This document shows, one piece after another, positions 22,727-31,314 of a DNA stretch of 64,000 nt; position 1 is the first letter of the stretch; every line of letters starts with the position of its first letter. The translations under genes were made by a program, and so were the position numbers. Below the pieces are notes generated by a model. That model did not search any database. It saw only the letters and a program-made list of their open reading frames with translations, and had not been told where the DNA came from. The stretch covers positions 3,720,001 to 3,784,000 of the forward strand of contig NZ_CP109994.1 of assembly GCF_025947065.1 (NCBI RefSeq). Reading direction: 5' to 3'. Source of the DNA: Flavobacterium sp. N1736 (lineage in GTDB: Bacteria > Bacteroidota > Bacteroidia > Flavobacteriales > Flavobacteriaceae).

Positions 22727-23800
22727 ATGACACATCAGGAAATCTCGTATTATAGACTTGCTGCTCAGAAACTTTTAGAAACAAATTCAAATTCTCCGCA
22801 AGAAATTGTGCATCATTTAGGCGCAATGCAGGCTCAGGATTATTCGATGGCAAAGTGGGCGATTGGTTCGCGATGTAATGCTACAGAAAAAGAGATTGAA
22901 GAAGCTATTGATGCTGCAAAAATTATTCGAACTCATATTCTAAGACCAACCTGGCATTTTGTATCTGCCGAAGATATTTATTGGATGTTGGATATTTCAG
23001 GACCGCAAGTACAAAAAATGACTATTTCTGCTGCCAAAAAATATGGTTACGACGTTCAAAAACTAAATCAGATAAATGCAGCAATAGAAAAACTATTATC
23101 GGGAAACAATCATTTAACGCGTGAAGAAATCATGCAGGAACTAAACATTAAAAAAAGTTCCGGTCAGGATTTTTTAGCCGCTGCAATTATGATGCATGCT
23201 GAACTTGAAGGTTTGGTTTGTAACGGAAAAATGAAAGGCAAACAAATAACGTATGCTTTGCTCGAAGAACGCGTTTCTAAACCAAAAACAAAACTGAATA
23301 AAGAAGAAGGTTTGGCGAGATTAGCTAAACGATATTTTGAAAGTCACGGACCTGCAACTTTATTAGATTTCTCCTGGTGGTCCGGTTTTTCGCCTACAAT
23401 CTGCAAACAAATTATTAACGCAATAGGGTTGCAATTAAATTCTGTTGCAATTGAAAATCAAACCTATTGGTTTGGTAATCAAATTAATAAAGAAAATAAT
23501 TTTAAGGAAAGCATACACTTTCTACCTGCTTTTGATGAGATTTTAATATCTTATAAATCTCGTGAAGCTTCTATTTTATTAGAACATCAATCGAGGGCTT
23601 TTACCAACAATGGCATTTTTAAACCGATTATTCTGGAAAACAGCAAGGTGATTGGAACCTGGAAAAGAACGATGAAAAAAGACCACGCCAAAATAGAAAC
23701 GGAATTTTTTAATGAAACTGAAAGTCACAAAAAAGCAATTCTTTTTGAAGGAATTAAAGCTTTTGGAAACTATTTGGAAACCAAAATTGTTATCGAATAA
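22727..23800 (+). CDS. AlkZ/YcaQ-like winged-helix protein (HTH_42), putative DNA glycosylase
   Basis: A 357-residue member of the HTH_42 (AlkZ/YcaQ) family, whose studied members are DNA glycosylases that remove bulky alkyl adducts or interstrand cross-links. The diagnostic N-terminal stretch is HLGAMQAQDYSMAKWAIGSR with Gln35-x-Gln37, corresponding to the catalytic QxQ (or QxD) motif. Further family features are ILRPTWHFVSAEDIYWML, GPATLLDFSWWSGF and HFLPAFDEILISYKSR. Not every member has been shown to be a glycosylase; some are only annotated as winged-helix DNA-binding. The adjacent exonuclease and MGMT favour repair of alkylated DNA. Confidence 0.82.
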   Translation: MTHQEISYYRLAAQKLLETNSNSPQEIVHHLGAMQAQDYSMAKWAIGSRCNATEKEIEEAIDAAKIIRTHILRPTWHFVSAEDIYWMLDISGPQVQKMTISAAKKYGYDVQKLNQINAAIEKLLSGNNHLTREEIMQELNIKKSSGQDFLAAAIMMHAELEGLVCNGKMKGKQITYALLEERVSKPKTKLNKEEGLARLAKRYFESHGPATLLDFSWWSGFSPTICKQIINAIGLQLNSVAIENQTYWFGNQINKENNFKESIHFLPAFDEILISYKSREASILLEHQSRAFTNNGIFKPIILENSKVIGTWKRTMKKDHAKIETEFFNETESHKKAILFEGIKAFGNYLETKIVIE

Positions 23801-23911
23801 ATCGAATTTTCACTAAAACATTACAGTTTTAGGTAAATTCTTCTGGTTCGAACATTAAAATCTTTATGCATATTATCTCGAAATAATTACATTTACAAAA
23901 AAAACAGCGTT

Positions 23912-25351
23912 ATGGTATTAAGTAGATTTTGGTTAACTATTTTTATTTCGTCGATTATCTTTATTATAGTCAGTTTGTTTACAGCCAACACTTATACTAT
24001 TGATTATGTTTTGAATGGAAAGAAAGACGATCCGATTCTTGTTTCAGAAAAATACGCTGAACAGCTCCCTGCTTTCATCAAAGACAGCATCAAAAAAGCG
24101 CCGGATCAAACCATGATTATCAATCGCGATACGCTTAACGCCGACACGACTTATGTTTATAAAAACAAAACCGTAAAAATTTACAGCGGTGTTCAAAAAT
24201 CCGATGGTTTATTGCCAACCTGTAAAAGTACTTTGGTCGATTTAATTTTACCGCTTATTGCCTATTTGGCTTTTTTCTGCGGATTAATGGAGCTTTTAAT
24301 TATTTCAGGAGCATCCGGGAAATTGGCTAAAGGACTGAGTCCGGTTTTTGTAAAAGTGTTTCCAAGTATACCAAAAAACCATCCTTCTATTTCATATATG
24401 ACCTTAAACTTCGCTGCTAATTTCTTAGGATTAGACTCTGCTGCGACTCCGTTTGGTCTTAAAGCGATGGAAAGTTTACAAGAAATAAATCCTGATAAAG
24501 ACAAAGCCAGTGATGCGCAGATTATGTTTATGTGTCTGCATGCTTCGGGATTGACTTTAATTGCAACTTCAATTATTGGTTATCGCGCTGCTGCAAATGC
24601 AAGTAATCCTGCAGATGTTATGCTTCCGTGTATCATTACTTCTTTTATTGGTACAATTGCCGCTTTTTTAATTGTTGGAATTAAACAAAAAATCAACTTC
24701 AAAAGTGCTTCTCTTGTTATCGCCTTAATGCTATTAATAGCCGCCATTGTTGGTTTGCTGATGTATGTGAATCATTTGGATTTAATTGGGAAAAATTATT
24801 TCACTTCTAATCTTTCGGGATTAATTTTAATAGGAATCATTGTTTTTACGCTGATTTTCTCCTTCATAAACGAAAAGAAATTCAGTGAGGCAAACACCAC
24901 TGTTTTTGATTCATTTGTAGTTGGAGCAAATAATGGTGTTAAAACCGGTGTTACTATTTTTCCTTATGTTTTAGGAATGTTAGTGGCCATTTCGTTATTC
25001 AGAAACAGTGGTTTATTTGAAATCATCAGCAACTGGATTGCTTTTATTTTTTCGAATATGGGCGTAAACAAACAAATTACTGATGCATTACCGGTTGCAA
25101 TGCTTAGACCTTTTAGTTCTGCAGGATCAAGAGGCTTTTTGATTGATTCGATGAATACTTTCGGCGCAGATTCCTTAACGGGAAGATTGAGCAGTATTTT
25201 TCAATGCAGCGCAGAAAGCACTTTTTATGTAATTGCGGTTTACTTTGGCTCTGTAAACATAAAAAATACCCGTTATGCTTTGGGCACGATGCTTTTGGTT
25301 GATGTAATTTGTGTTATTACTGCGATTTTTGTGGCTAGCTGGTTTTTTTAG
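23912..25351 (+). CDS. SpmA-SpmB-type fused nucleoside-recognition (Gate) membrane protein
   Basis: A 479-residue polytopic membrane protein. An N-terminal helix (about 7-24) precedes a roughly 80-residue external loop. The rest contains two Gate/nucleoside-recognition halves: about 105-260, with MTLNFAANFLGLDSAATPFG as in SpmA, and about 300-479, with LRPFSSAGSRGFLIDSMN and CSAESTFYVIAVYFGSV as in SpmB. In Firmicutes SpmA and SpmB are separate spore maturation proteins; in Bacteroidota the fused form is found in non-sporulating cells with unknown, probably transport, function. The lipoprotein gene downstream follows closely. Confidence 0.88.
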   Translation: MVLSRFWLTIFISSIIFIIVSLFTANTYTIDYVLNGKKDDPILVSEKYAEQLPAFIKDSIKKAPDQTMIINRDTLNADTTYVYKNKTVKIYSGVQKSDGLLPTCKSTLVDLILPLIAYLAFFCGLMELLIISGASGKLAKGLSPVFVKVFPSIPKNHPSISYMTLNFAANFLGLDSAATPFGLKAMESLQEINPDKDKASDAQIMFMCLHASGLTLIATSIIGYRAAANASNPADVMLPCIITSFIGTIAAFLIVGIKQKINFKSASLVIALMLLIAAIVGLLMYVNHLDLIGKNYFTSNLSGLILIGIIVFTLIFSFINEKKFSEANTTVFDSFVVGANNGVKTGVTIFPYVLGMLVAISLFRNSGLFEIISNWIAFIFSNMGVNKQITDALPVAMLRPFSSAGSRGFLIDSMNTFGADSLTGRLSSIFQCSAESTFYVIAVYFGSVNIKNTRYALGTMLLVDVICVITAIFVASWFF

Positions 25352-25450
25352 AATATGAGGCAAATATCAAAATTAATCTTTCTATTAATTGGAAACGTAT
25401 GCAAATGGGTCGCTTATGGCGGTAAAAAATCTATGGATGACGTTCTAAAA

Positions 25451-26182
25451 ATGAAGCCACAATACCTTTTTATTCTATTCCTTTTAATAAGCTGTCAAAA
25501 ACCAAAGCCAGTTTCGCAAAATCAAACAAAAAATGTTACTGCAGAAAATAAAATAGAAGCAATTGCTACTGCAGAAAAGTTTCTAAAAACAGATACAATC
25601 CCGATTTCTAACGGAGAAGAAAATGCTATGGGCAATTATGTTCTCGCAAATCTATTAGATCAAAAAGCGGATAAAGACAGCATTGTTACTGTAAAATACC
25701 GATTGGATTTTTATGAAAATAAGGAGAAAAAAGCTTCTTCAAAAGTTACAATTGAAGGTTATCAAAAAGGAGCTGAATGGGGAGCTGATTATGGTTTAGC
25801 TACAGCTACAAACAAAAATACTTCATTTATTCAGGTTTCGTTTGGATATCCTGCATGCGGATATAATCAAAATAATTATCTGTATCATCTAAAAAACAAC
25901 GATTTACAATTGGTTTATCAATGGGATTCTATGACTGACAGCGGCTGGGGAAGCTGGGTTGAATTTACAACTCCAAATGAAAAAGATACAGAGGCATTTT
26001 ACTGCAAAAGAGTTGCCTTTGAGCCGGAAGATGGTGATGATGATATGGGAAAAGTTTCTTATTCTGATTCGACTGTTTTTCGCTTTAACGGAAATAAATG
26101 GAAAAGTCAGTTACTTTCTGCAAAAGACAAACCCTATTTTGAGAAAAAAATGTCGTTTAATGAATTTAATGATATTAGATAA
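25451..26182 (+). CDS. Lipoprotein of unknown function (243 aa)
   Basis: The start MKPQYLFILFLLISC gives a perfect lipoprotein signal with Cys15. The in-frame ATG at 25355 would place 32 non-signal-like residues before it and is rejected. The mature part includes NYVLANLLDQKADKDSIVTV, then GYPACGYNQNNYLY and a C-terminal acidic stretch FEPEDGDDDMG. It looks like a beta-rich periplasmic domain. No family is recognised. It lies 99 bases after the SpmAB-like gene and before fumarase, which has its own promoter box. Confidence 0.7.
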   Translation: MKPQYLFILFLLISCQKPKPVSQNQTKNVTAENKIEAIATAEKFLKTDTIPISNGEENAMGNYVLANLLDQKADKDSIVTVKYRLDFYENKEKKASSKVTIEGYQKGAEWGADYGLATATNKNTSFIQVSFGYPACGYNQNNYLYHLKNNDLQLVYQWDSMTDSGWGSWVEFTTPNEKDTEAFYCKRVAFEPEDGDDDMGKVSYSDSTVFRFNGNKWKSQLLSAKDKPYFEKKMSFNEFNDIR

Positions 26183-26230
26183 ACCTGTAAAACGATTCTT
26201 ATTCAAATTCTTTCTTAGGTAAATAATTTT

Positions 26231-26238
26231 TAACTTTG
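26231..26238 (+). promoter_or_regulatory. -7 promoter box of the fumarase gene
   Basis: TAACTTTG is an exact match to TAnnTTTG and sits 14 bases before the ATG, implying a very short leader. Confidence 0.55.
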
Positions 26239-26252
26239 TCAAAAACAAAGAA

Positions 26253-27857
26253 ATGATTGATTTTATATACCAGGATCCTTATCCTATTTTAAAGGATGAT
26301 ACACAATACCGCAAAATTACTTCAGATTTTGTGAAAGTTGAAAAATTTGGAGAACGTGAAGTTCTGACTGTTGATCCAAAAGGATTAGAATTATTAGCTG
26401 AAGAAGCTTTAACCGATGTTTCGTTTATGTTGAGAACGACACATTTACAAAAATTAAGAAACATTCTTGATGATCCAGAAGCGACAGATAATGATCGTTT
26501 TGTGGCTTACAATTTACTTCAAAATGCATCTGTTGCTGCCGAAGGTCAGTTACCAAGCTGTCAGGATACCGGAACGGCAATTGTAATGGCAAAAAAAGGT
26601 GAAAGCATTTTTACCGGTGTTGATGACGCTGAATGGCTGAGTAAAGGAATTTTCAATACGTACCAAAAACGCAATTTACGTTATTCGCAAATTGTTCCGA
26701 TTTCGATGTTTGAGGAAAAAAACTCAGGCTCGAACCTTCCGGCTCAAATTGATATTTATGCTAAAAAAGGAAATTCGTACGAGTTTTTATTTATGGCAAA
26801 AGGCGGTGGATCAGCAAATAAGACTTATTTATATCAGCAAACAAAATCTTTATTGAATGAAAAATCGATGGATGCTTTTGTTCGCGCAAAAATAAAAGAT
26901 TTAGGAACTTCTGCTTGTCCGCCTTACCATTTAGCTTTGGTTATTGGAGGAACTTCTGCGGAAGCAAATCTAAGTGCCGTTAAAAAAGCATCTGCAGGAT
27001 ATTACGATCATTTGCCTACTACCGGAAATATGTCCGGTCAGGCTTTTCGTGATTTAGAATGGGAACAACGCGTACAGCAAATTTGCCAGGAAAGTGCTAT
27101 TGGCGCTCAGTTTGGCGGTAAGTATTTCACCCATGATGTTCGTGTAATTCGTTTGCCTCGTCACGCAGCTTCTTGTCCGGTTGGATTGGGAGTTTCATGT
27201 TCTGCCGATAGAAACATCAAAGGGAAAATTACAAAAGACGGAATTTATGTGGAACAGCTTGAAATAAATCCGAAGCAATTTTTGCCTGAAACAGCGCCGC
27301 ATTTAGAAGCTCCTGTAGAAATTGACCTAAACCAGCCAATGGCAGATATTTTGGCTAAATTGAGCCAATATCCAATTAAAACCCGTTTAAAACTAAACGG
27401 AACTGTAATTGTTGCCCGTGATATTGCGCATGCAAAAATCATGGAGCTATTAGAAGCAGGTCAGCCAATGCCGGAATACTTTAAAAATCACCCTGTTTAT
27501 TATGCAGGTCCGGCAAAAACTCCGGAAGGAATGGCTTCGGGAAGTTTTGGACCAACTACTGCGGGACGTATGGACGTTTATGTGGATGAATTCCAAAAAC
27601 ATGGCGGAAGTATGATTATGCTGGCAAAAGGAAATCGAACGAAACAGGTTACAGATGCCTGCAACAAATATGGCGGATTTTATTTAGGTTCTATTGGAGG
27701 TCCGGCTGCAATTTTGGCGCAGGATAATATTTTGAAAGTAGAAGTTGTTGACTTTGAAGAATTAGGAATGGAAGCTGTTCGTAAAATTACGGTTAAAGAT
27801 TTCCCTGCTTTTATTATTACTGATGATAAAGGAAATGACTTTTTTGAAAATTTATGA
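26253..27857 (+). CDS. fumA: Class I (iron-sulfur) fumarate hydratase
   Basis: A 534-residue fumarase of the oxygen-sensitive 4Fe-4S type, interconverting fumarate and malate in the TCA cycle. Cluster cysteines are seen in LPSCQDTG (near residue 104), [15 protein letters not shown] (near 222) and [10 protein letters not shown] (near 308-316). These positions match those of E. coli FumA. The N-terminal alpha domain and C-terminal beta domain ([18 protein letters not shown]) are fused in one chain as in FumA/FumB. It is monocistronic, with a -7 box just upstream and a terminator 30 bases after the stop. Confidence 0.95.
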   Translation: MIDFIYQDPYPILKDDTQYRKITSDFVKVEKFGEREVLTVDPKGLELLAEEALTDVSFMLRTTHLQKLRNILDDPEATDNDRFVAYNLLQNASVAAEGQLPSCQDTGTAIVMAKKGESIFTGVDDAEWLSKGIFNTYQKRNLRYSQIVPISMFEEKNSGSNLPAQIDIYAKKGNSYEFLFMAKGGGSANKTYLYQQTKSLLNEKSMDAFVRAKIKDLGTSACPPYHLALVIGGTSAEANLSAVKKASAGYYDHLPTTGNMSGQAFRDLEWEQRVQQICQESAIGAQFGGKYFTHDVRVIRLPRHAASCPVGLGVSCSADRNIKGKITKDGIYVEQLEINPKQFLPETAPHLEAPVEIDLNQPMADILAKLSQYPIKTRLKLNGTVIVARDIAHAKIMELLEAGQPMPEYFKNHPVYYAGPAKTPEGMASGSFGPTTAGRMDVYVDEFQKHGGSMIMLAKGNRTKQVTDACNKYGGFYLGSIGGPAAILAQDNILKVEVVDFEELGMEAVRKITVKDFPAFIITDDKGNDFFENL

Positions 27858-27888
27858 TTTTTTAGCTTCTAAGTTACTAAGATAAATA

Positions 27889-27911
27889 AAACCGCCCAAA
27901 AAGGCGGTTTT
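27889..27911 (+). terminator. Terminator of the fumarase gene
   Basis: AAACCGCC/GGCGGTTT form an 8-bp G+C-rich stem with a short loop and then a run of T. Confidence 0.85.
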
Positions 27912-27932
27912 TTGTTTTTTTGCGGTTAAACA

Positions 27933-28439
27933 TCAAGCGCTTTTATCTACAGTTTCAAATGCTATAAAATGCGATAATTCTCCTTTTAGGTTAAAAACAG
28001 GAATTCCGTTGATTTTGCATTTGTATGTACGACCATTTTTTTTATAATTTTCGATTGTTTTTTCAAATGGTACCTGAAGTTTAATGGCTTCTCTAATTTC
28101 TTTTAAAGTAACATTGCAGGTTTCCGGTCCCTGAAACATTTTTGGTGTTTTTCCTAATATTTCATCTTCGGTATAACCTGTCATTCTTTTAATTCCGGTT
28201 GAGGCAAAAACAATTTTCAGATCGAGATCTGTCACGACAATTACCTCATCTTTAATTCGTTCCTTAATTTTCAGATGTTTTTCATTCCAGTTAAACTGAT
28301 TTGAAATTTTGCTTACTTTTTTTAAATCTGCAAAAGTAGCTTTGAGTTCATTAACATATTCGTAATGAAAATCCCATGCTAAAATAGGAACCGAATTTCG
28401 ATTTAATATTTCATCAGAATTGTCTTTTTTCATCCCCAA
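27933..28439 (-). CDS. PAS-domain protein (LOV-like, without the photoactive cysteine)
   Basis: A 168-residue protein with one PAS domain at about residues 60-165 and a short N-terminal helical part. The sequence TGYTEDEILGKTPKMFQGPET aligns with the LOV signature TGY...E.lG.NCRFLQGPET, but the Asn-Cys that binds flavin is replaced by Thr-Pro. The later ENYKKNGRTYKCKINGIPVF also matches LOV/PAS. There is no output domain (kinase, GGDEF or HTH) in the chain, so it must act through a partner or as a sensor fragment. DNA polymerase IV lies next to it on the same strand. Confidence 0.85.
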   Translation of the reverse strand: MGMKKDNSDEILNRNSVPILAWDFHYEYVNELKATFADLKKVSKISNQFNWNEKHLKIKERIKDEVIVVTDLDLKIVFASTGIKRMTGYTEDEILGKTPKMFQGPETCNVTLKEIREAIKLQVPFEKTIENYKKNGRTYKCKINGIPVFNLKGELSHFIAFETVDKSA

Positions 28440-28528
28440 ATGATTTATTCGTACTTAACTTCCATAAAGGTAAAATGAAAATATGGAATTTACTTACGGA
28501 AATCCTCATTTGGTGCAATTTATAACTG

Positions 28529-29611
28529 TTAAAAAGAAAATTTAAGCTGAACAACAACTGCCTTTTTTTCCTCGGTATTTAAATTATTCAATGAAATTCC
28601 GAGCAATCGAACTGAATCTTTCATGCGTTCCTGATATAATAATTCTTCGACGACTTCCAGAATAAGGCTTTTATCAGAGATAAAGTAAGGCAGTGTTTTA
28701 CTTCTGGTTTGTTGTGTAAAGTCGCTGTATTTAATTTTAAGGGTAACGGTTTTACCTGAAATTTTATGCTTTTTTAATCTTTTTTCTAATGATGTTGCAA
28801 TTCTTTCGAGTTGTTCGAGCATAAAAATTTCAGAAGATAAATTGACATCAAAAGTGTGTTCTGCTGCTACAGATTTGGCAATACGCGAAGGTTTAACTTC
28901 ACTGTTATGAATGCCCCGAACTACATTATAATAGAAAGTACCGGATTTTCCGAAGTGTTTTTCGAGAAATTCAACCGATTTTGTTTTCAAATCAGCTCCG
29001 GTAAAAATTCCCAATTGATACATTTTTTCGGTTGTTACTTTTCCAACACCATAAAACTTTCTAATTGGCAGTTCTTCCAAAAAAGGTATAATCTCATCCG
29101 GATTTACTGTTTTCTGTCCGTTTGGTTTGTTGATATCGCTGGCAATTTTAGCAACAAATTTGTTGACAGAAATTCCTGCCGAAGCGGTGAGTCCAACTTC
29201 ATTTAGAATTCTTAACCTAATTTCCTGAGCCAATAAACTGGCGCTTGGGTTTCCTTTTTTATTTTGGGTTACATCAAGATACGCTTCGTCAAGCGAAAGT
29301 GGCTCGACTAAATCTGTATATTCATGAAAAATTTTATGAATTTTATTTGATATTTCTTTATACCGATCAAAACGCGGACGTACAAAGATAATTTCGGGAC
29401 AATATTTTTTAGCTAAAACGCCGCTTATGGCACTTCGAACTCCAAATTTTCTTGCTTCGTAACTCGCCGCCGAAACTACTCCTCTATTCTCTGAACCGCC
29501 AACAGCAACGGGTTTTCCGCGTAAAGCAGGATTATCCATTTGCTCTACCGATGCATAAAAAGCATCCATATCAATATGGATAATTTTTCTATATACAGGC
29601 GTTTCAGACAT
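28529..29611 (-). CDS. dinB: DNA polymerase IV
   Basis: A 360-residue Y-family translesion polymerase. Catalytic acids are Asp14 (IHIDMDAFYASVEQ) and Asp108-Glu109 (EPLSLDEAYLDV). The steric-gate region, the thumb helix-hairpin-helix (IRKFYGVGKVTTEKMYQLGI) and the little-finger domain (about 250-350) are present. The extreme C-terminus (VVVQLKFSF) resembles a beta-clamp-binding motif of the QLxLF type. It allows replication past lesions and is error-prone. The length is normal. The PAS gene lies 89 bases downstream. Confidence 0.95.
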   Translation of the reverse strand: MSETPVYRKIIHIDMDAFYASVEQMDNPALRGKPVAVGGSENRGVVSAASYEARKFGVRSAISGVLAKKYCPEIIFVRPRFDRYKEISNKIHKIFHEYTDLVEPLSLDEAYLDVTQNKKGNPSASLLAQEIRLRILNEVGLTASAGISVNKFVAKIASDINKPNGQKTVNPDEIIPFLEELPIRKFYGVGKVTTEKMYQLGIFTGADLKTKSVEFLEKHFGKSGTFYYNVVRGIHNSEVKPSRIAKSVAAEHTFDVNLSSEIFMLEQLERIATSLEKRLKKHKISGKTVTLKIKYSDFTQQTRSKTLPYFISDKSLILEVVEELLYQERMKDSVRLLGISLNNLNTEEKKAVVVQLKFSF

Positions 29612-29718
29612 GCTACAAATTTAAATAGGAAAAGCAATAAAAAAGTCTTGAAAGTAGTTATAAATCATATCAATTTTAAAGATTCTCAACTTAATAGTTA
29701 CAGACGAATGATTTTCTT

Positions 29719-29726
29719 TATTTTTG
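29719..29726 (+). promoter_or_regulatory. -7 promoter box of the phosphatase gene
   Basis: TATTTTTG matches TAnnTTTG and lies 23 bases before the ATG at 29750. It supports that start over upstream in-frame codons. Confidence 0.5.
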
Positions 29727-29749
29727 TATCTTATTCGAAAAAAATTGAA

Positions 29750-30484
29750 ATGCGAACATTTGTTATAGGTGACATACATGGAGGATTACTCGCGCTTGAG
29801 CAGGTATTGAAAAAAGCCAATGTTACTAAAGAAGACACTCTTATATTTTTAGGTGATTATGTGGATGGCTGGAGTCAATCGGCAGAAGTAATCGAATATT
29901 TGATTGATCTTAAAAGCAAACAAAACTGCATTTGCATTAGAGGAAATCACGATCAGCTGGCATTGGACTGGCTTGAAAACCGCAATGAGGAATTTGATGA
30001 AGAAATGTGGTATAAACATGGCGGAAAAGCTACTGTTGAAGGATACTCTAAACTTTCTGACGAAAAAAAGAAAACACATATTGCTTTTTTTGAAGCGCTG
30101 CAGGATTATTATCTGGACGATCAAAACCGATTATTTGTTCACGCCGGTTTTACAAATTTAAATGGCGTTGTCTGGGAATACTTTCCAAAGTTATTTTATT
30201 GGGACAGAACACTTTGGGAATCAGCACTTTCTCTGGACCCCAATTTAAAACCCGGCGATTTATATTATCCAAAACGTTTTACGGTATACAAAGAAATATT
30301 TATTGGACACACGCCTGTAACCAGAATTGGTCAGACTGTTCCAATAAACAAGGCTTGTGTCTGGAATGTTGATACCGGAGCTGCATTTAAAGGCCCTCTG
30401 ACGATTATGGACGTCGATACCAAGGAATTCTGGCAAAGTGATCCGTTAAATGAACTCTATTTTAATGAAAAAGGTAGGAATTAA
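29750..30484 (+). CDS. PPP-family serine/threonine phosphatase-like metallophosphoesterase
   Basis: A 244-residue metallophosphoesterase. Motifs in order are GDIHGGL (7-13), GDYVDGW, GNHD, HAGFTN and GHTPV, the complete di-metal set. GDYVDGW differs from the usual GDYVDRG of protein phosphatases. It could act on phosphoproteins or on diadenosine polyphosphates. The start at 29750 is chosen because GDIHG then lies at its usual distance from the N-terminus and a promoter box precedes it; the frame is open for 70 codons further, overlapping dinB, which is unlikely to be translated. Confidence 0.88.
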   Translation: MRTFVIGDIHGGLLALEQVLKKANVTKEDTLIFLGDYVDGWSQSAEVIEYLIDLKSKQNCICIRGNHDQLALDWLENRNEEFDEEMWYKHGGKATVEGYSKLSDEKKKTHIAFFEALQDYYLDDQNRLFVHAGFTNLNGVVWEYFPKLFYWDRTLWESALSLDPNLKPGDLYYPKRFTVYKEIFIGHTPVTRIGQTVPINKACVWNVDTGAAFKGPLTIMDVDTKEFWQSDPLNELYFNEKGRN

Positions 30485-30496
30485 TCTGTAAAAAAC

Positions 30497-30504
30497 TACA
30501 TTTG
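30497..30504 (+). promoter_or_regulatory. -7 promoter box of the DUF6646-like gene
   Basis: TACATTTG matches TAnnTTTG exactly, 27 bases upstream of the ATG at 30532. Confidence 0.5.
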
Positions 30505-30531
30505 CAATCCAAATAATTAATATTTAAGTTT

Positions 30532-31059
30532 ATGAAAAAAGTTATTACACTTTTGTTTTTAGTATCATTCGGATTCACTCATGCTCAAAAAGCTTTTTCA
30601 GGAAAAGGTGATATGAAAGTTAATGTTGGTGCTAACCTTCAAGATGGTGGTTCAGGAATTCAAGGTTCTATCGACTTTGGTTTAGGAGAAAATTTCTCTT
30701 TCGGATTTGTTACAACTTATTTGCTTGGAGTAGATAATTTTAGTGGTGTTTACCACAATAATCCAACTCCATATTATGATCTAAAACCAGAATTTCAAGA
30801 TCGTTTTGATGCCAAAGCAAGAATTAATGCAAATTTAAGCAGCGTAATTGGTGTTGAACAACTTGATGTTTATCCTGGTTTAAGTTTAGGTTTACACAAT
30901 TTTGGCGGTCATGTTGGCGGTCGTTACTTTTTTACCGAAGGATTTGGTGTTTTCACAGAAATCGGATTCCCAATTGCAAAATACGGTAACAATAATGATG
31001 TATTCGATCATTTAAACAATCAGGCAACTTTTAGTTTAGGAGCTTCTTTTAATTTATAA
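30532..31059 (+). CDS. DUF6646-like outer-membrane beta-barrel protein
   Basis: A 175-residue exported protein with signal peptide MKKVITLLFLVSFGFTHAQ. The mature part alternates Gly/aromatic strands (MKVNVGANLQDGGSGIQGSI, FGLGENFSFGFVTTYLLGV, GLSLGLHNFGGHVGGRYFF) and ends in Phe-Asn-Leu after ATFSLGAS, as in small outer-membrane barrels. It fits the family I know as DUF6646, found in Flavobacteriia; the function is unknown. It is monocistronic with a promoter box and terminator. Confidence 0.78.
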   Translation: MKKVITLLFLVSFGFTHAQKAFSGKGDMKVNVGANLQDGGSGIQGSIDFGLGENFSFGFVTTYLLGVDNFSGVYHNNPTPYYDLKPEFQDRFDAKARINANLSSVIGVEQLDVYPGLSLGLHNFGGHVGGRYFFTEGFGVFTEIGFPIAKYGNNNDVFDHLNNQATFSLGASFNL

Positions 31060-31084
31060 GATTTTCCAATACAATTTATATTAG

Positions 31085-31107
31085 AAAGCGTTCATAATGA
31101 ACGCTTT
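31085..31107 (+). terminator. Terminator of the DUF6646-like gene
   Basis: A 10-bp stem AAAGCGTTCA/TGAACGCTTT with a 3-base loop is followed by TTTTT. Confidence 0.85.
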
Positions 31108-31140
31108 TTTTATTTCTAAAAGTCAGGAAGTTTTGTTTTC

Positions 31141-31171
31141 ACGCAGATTCTGCAGATTCTGCAGATTTTTT
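31141..31171. repeat. GCAGATTCT direct repeats
   Basis: Three CAGATT units in 9-10-base phase (ACGCAGATTCTGCAGATTCT...), ending in a T run. They belong to the same dispersed family as those near 6402, 61383 and 63178. Confidence 0.6.
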
Positions 31172-31266
31172 TTAATCTTTTAATCTGTGGCATAAAACTT
31201 AGGTTTTGATAATTTTTGGCTTTACTTGATTAATGTTCAATCTTTACTTCAATAATCTTGTCATAA

Positions 31267-31293
31267 AAAAGCCCCGCAAATTGCGGGGCTTTT
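31267..31293 (-). terminator. Terminator of the first M4 metallopeptidase gene
   Basis: A 13-bp G+C-rich stem (AAAAGCCCCGCAA and complement) with a 1-base centre is flanked by A and T runs, so it can stop transcription in both directions. It lies 22 bases after the peptidase stop. Confidence 0.9.
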
Positions 31294-31314
31294 CATTTTT
31301 AACAATTACAATTT

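Noticed and set aside
23845..23853. GGTTCGAAC as the T-loop of a tRNA
   Set aside because: No acceptor stem, anticodon arm or D arm can be formed around it.
25355..25450. Upstream ATG start for the lipoprotein at 25451
   Set aside because: It would put 32 residues in front of a perfect lipoprotein signal peptide.
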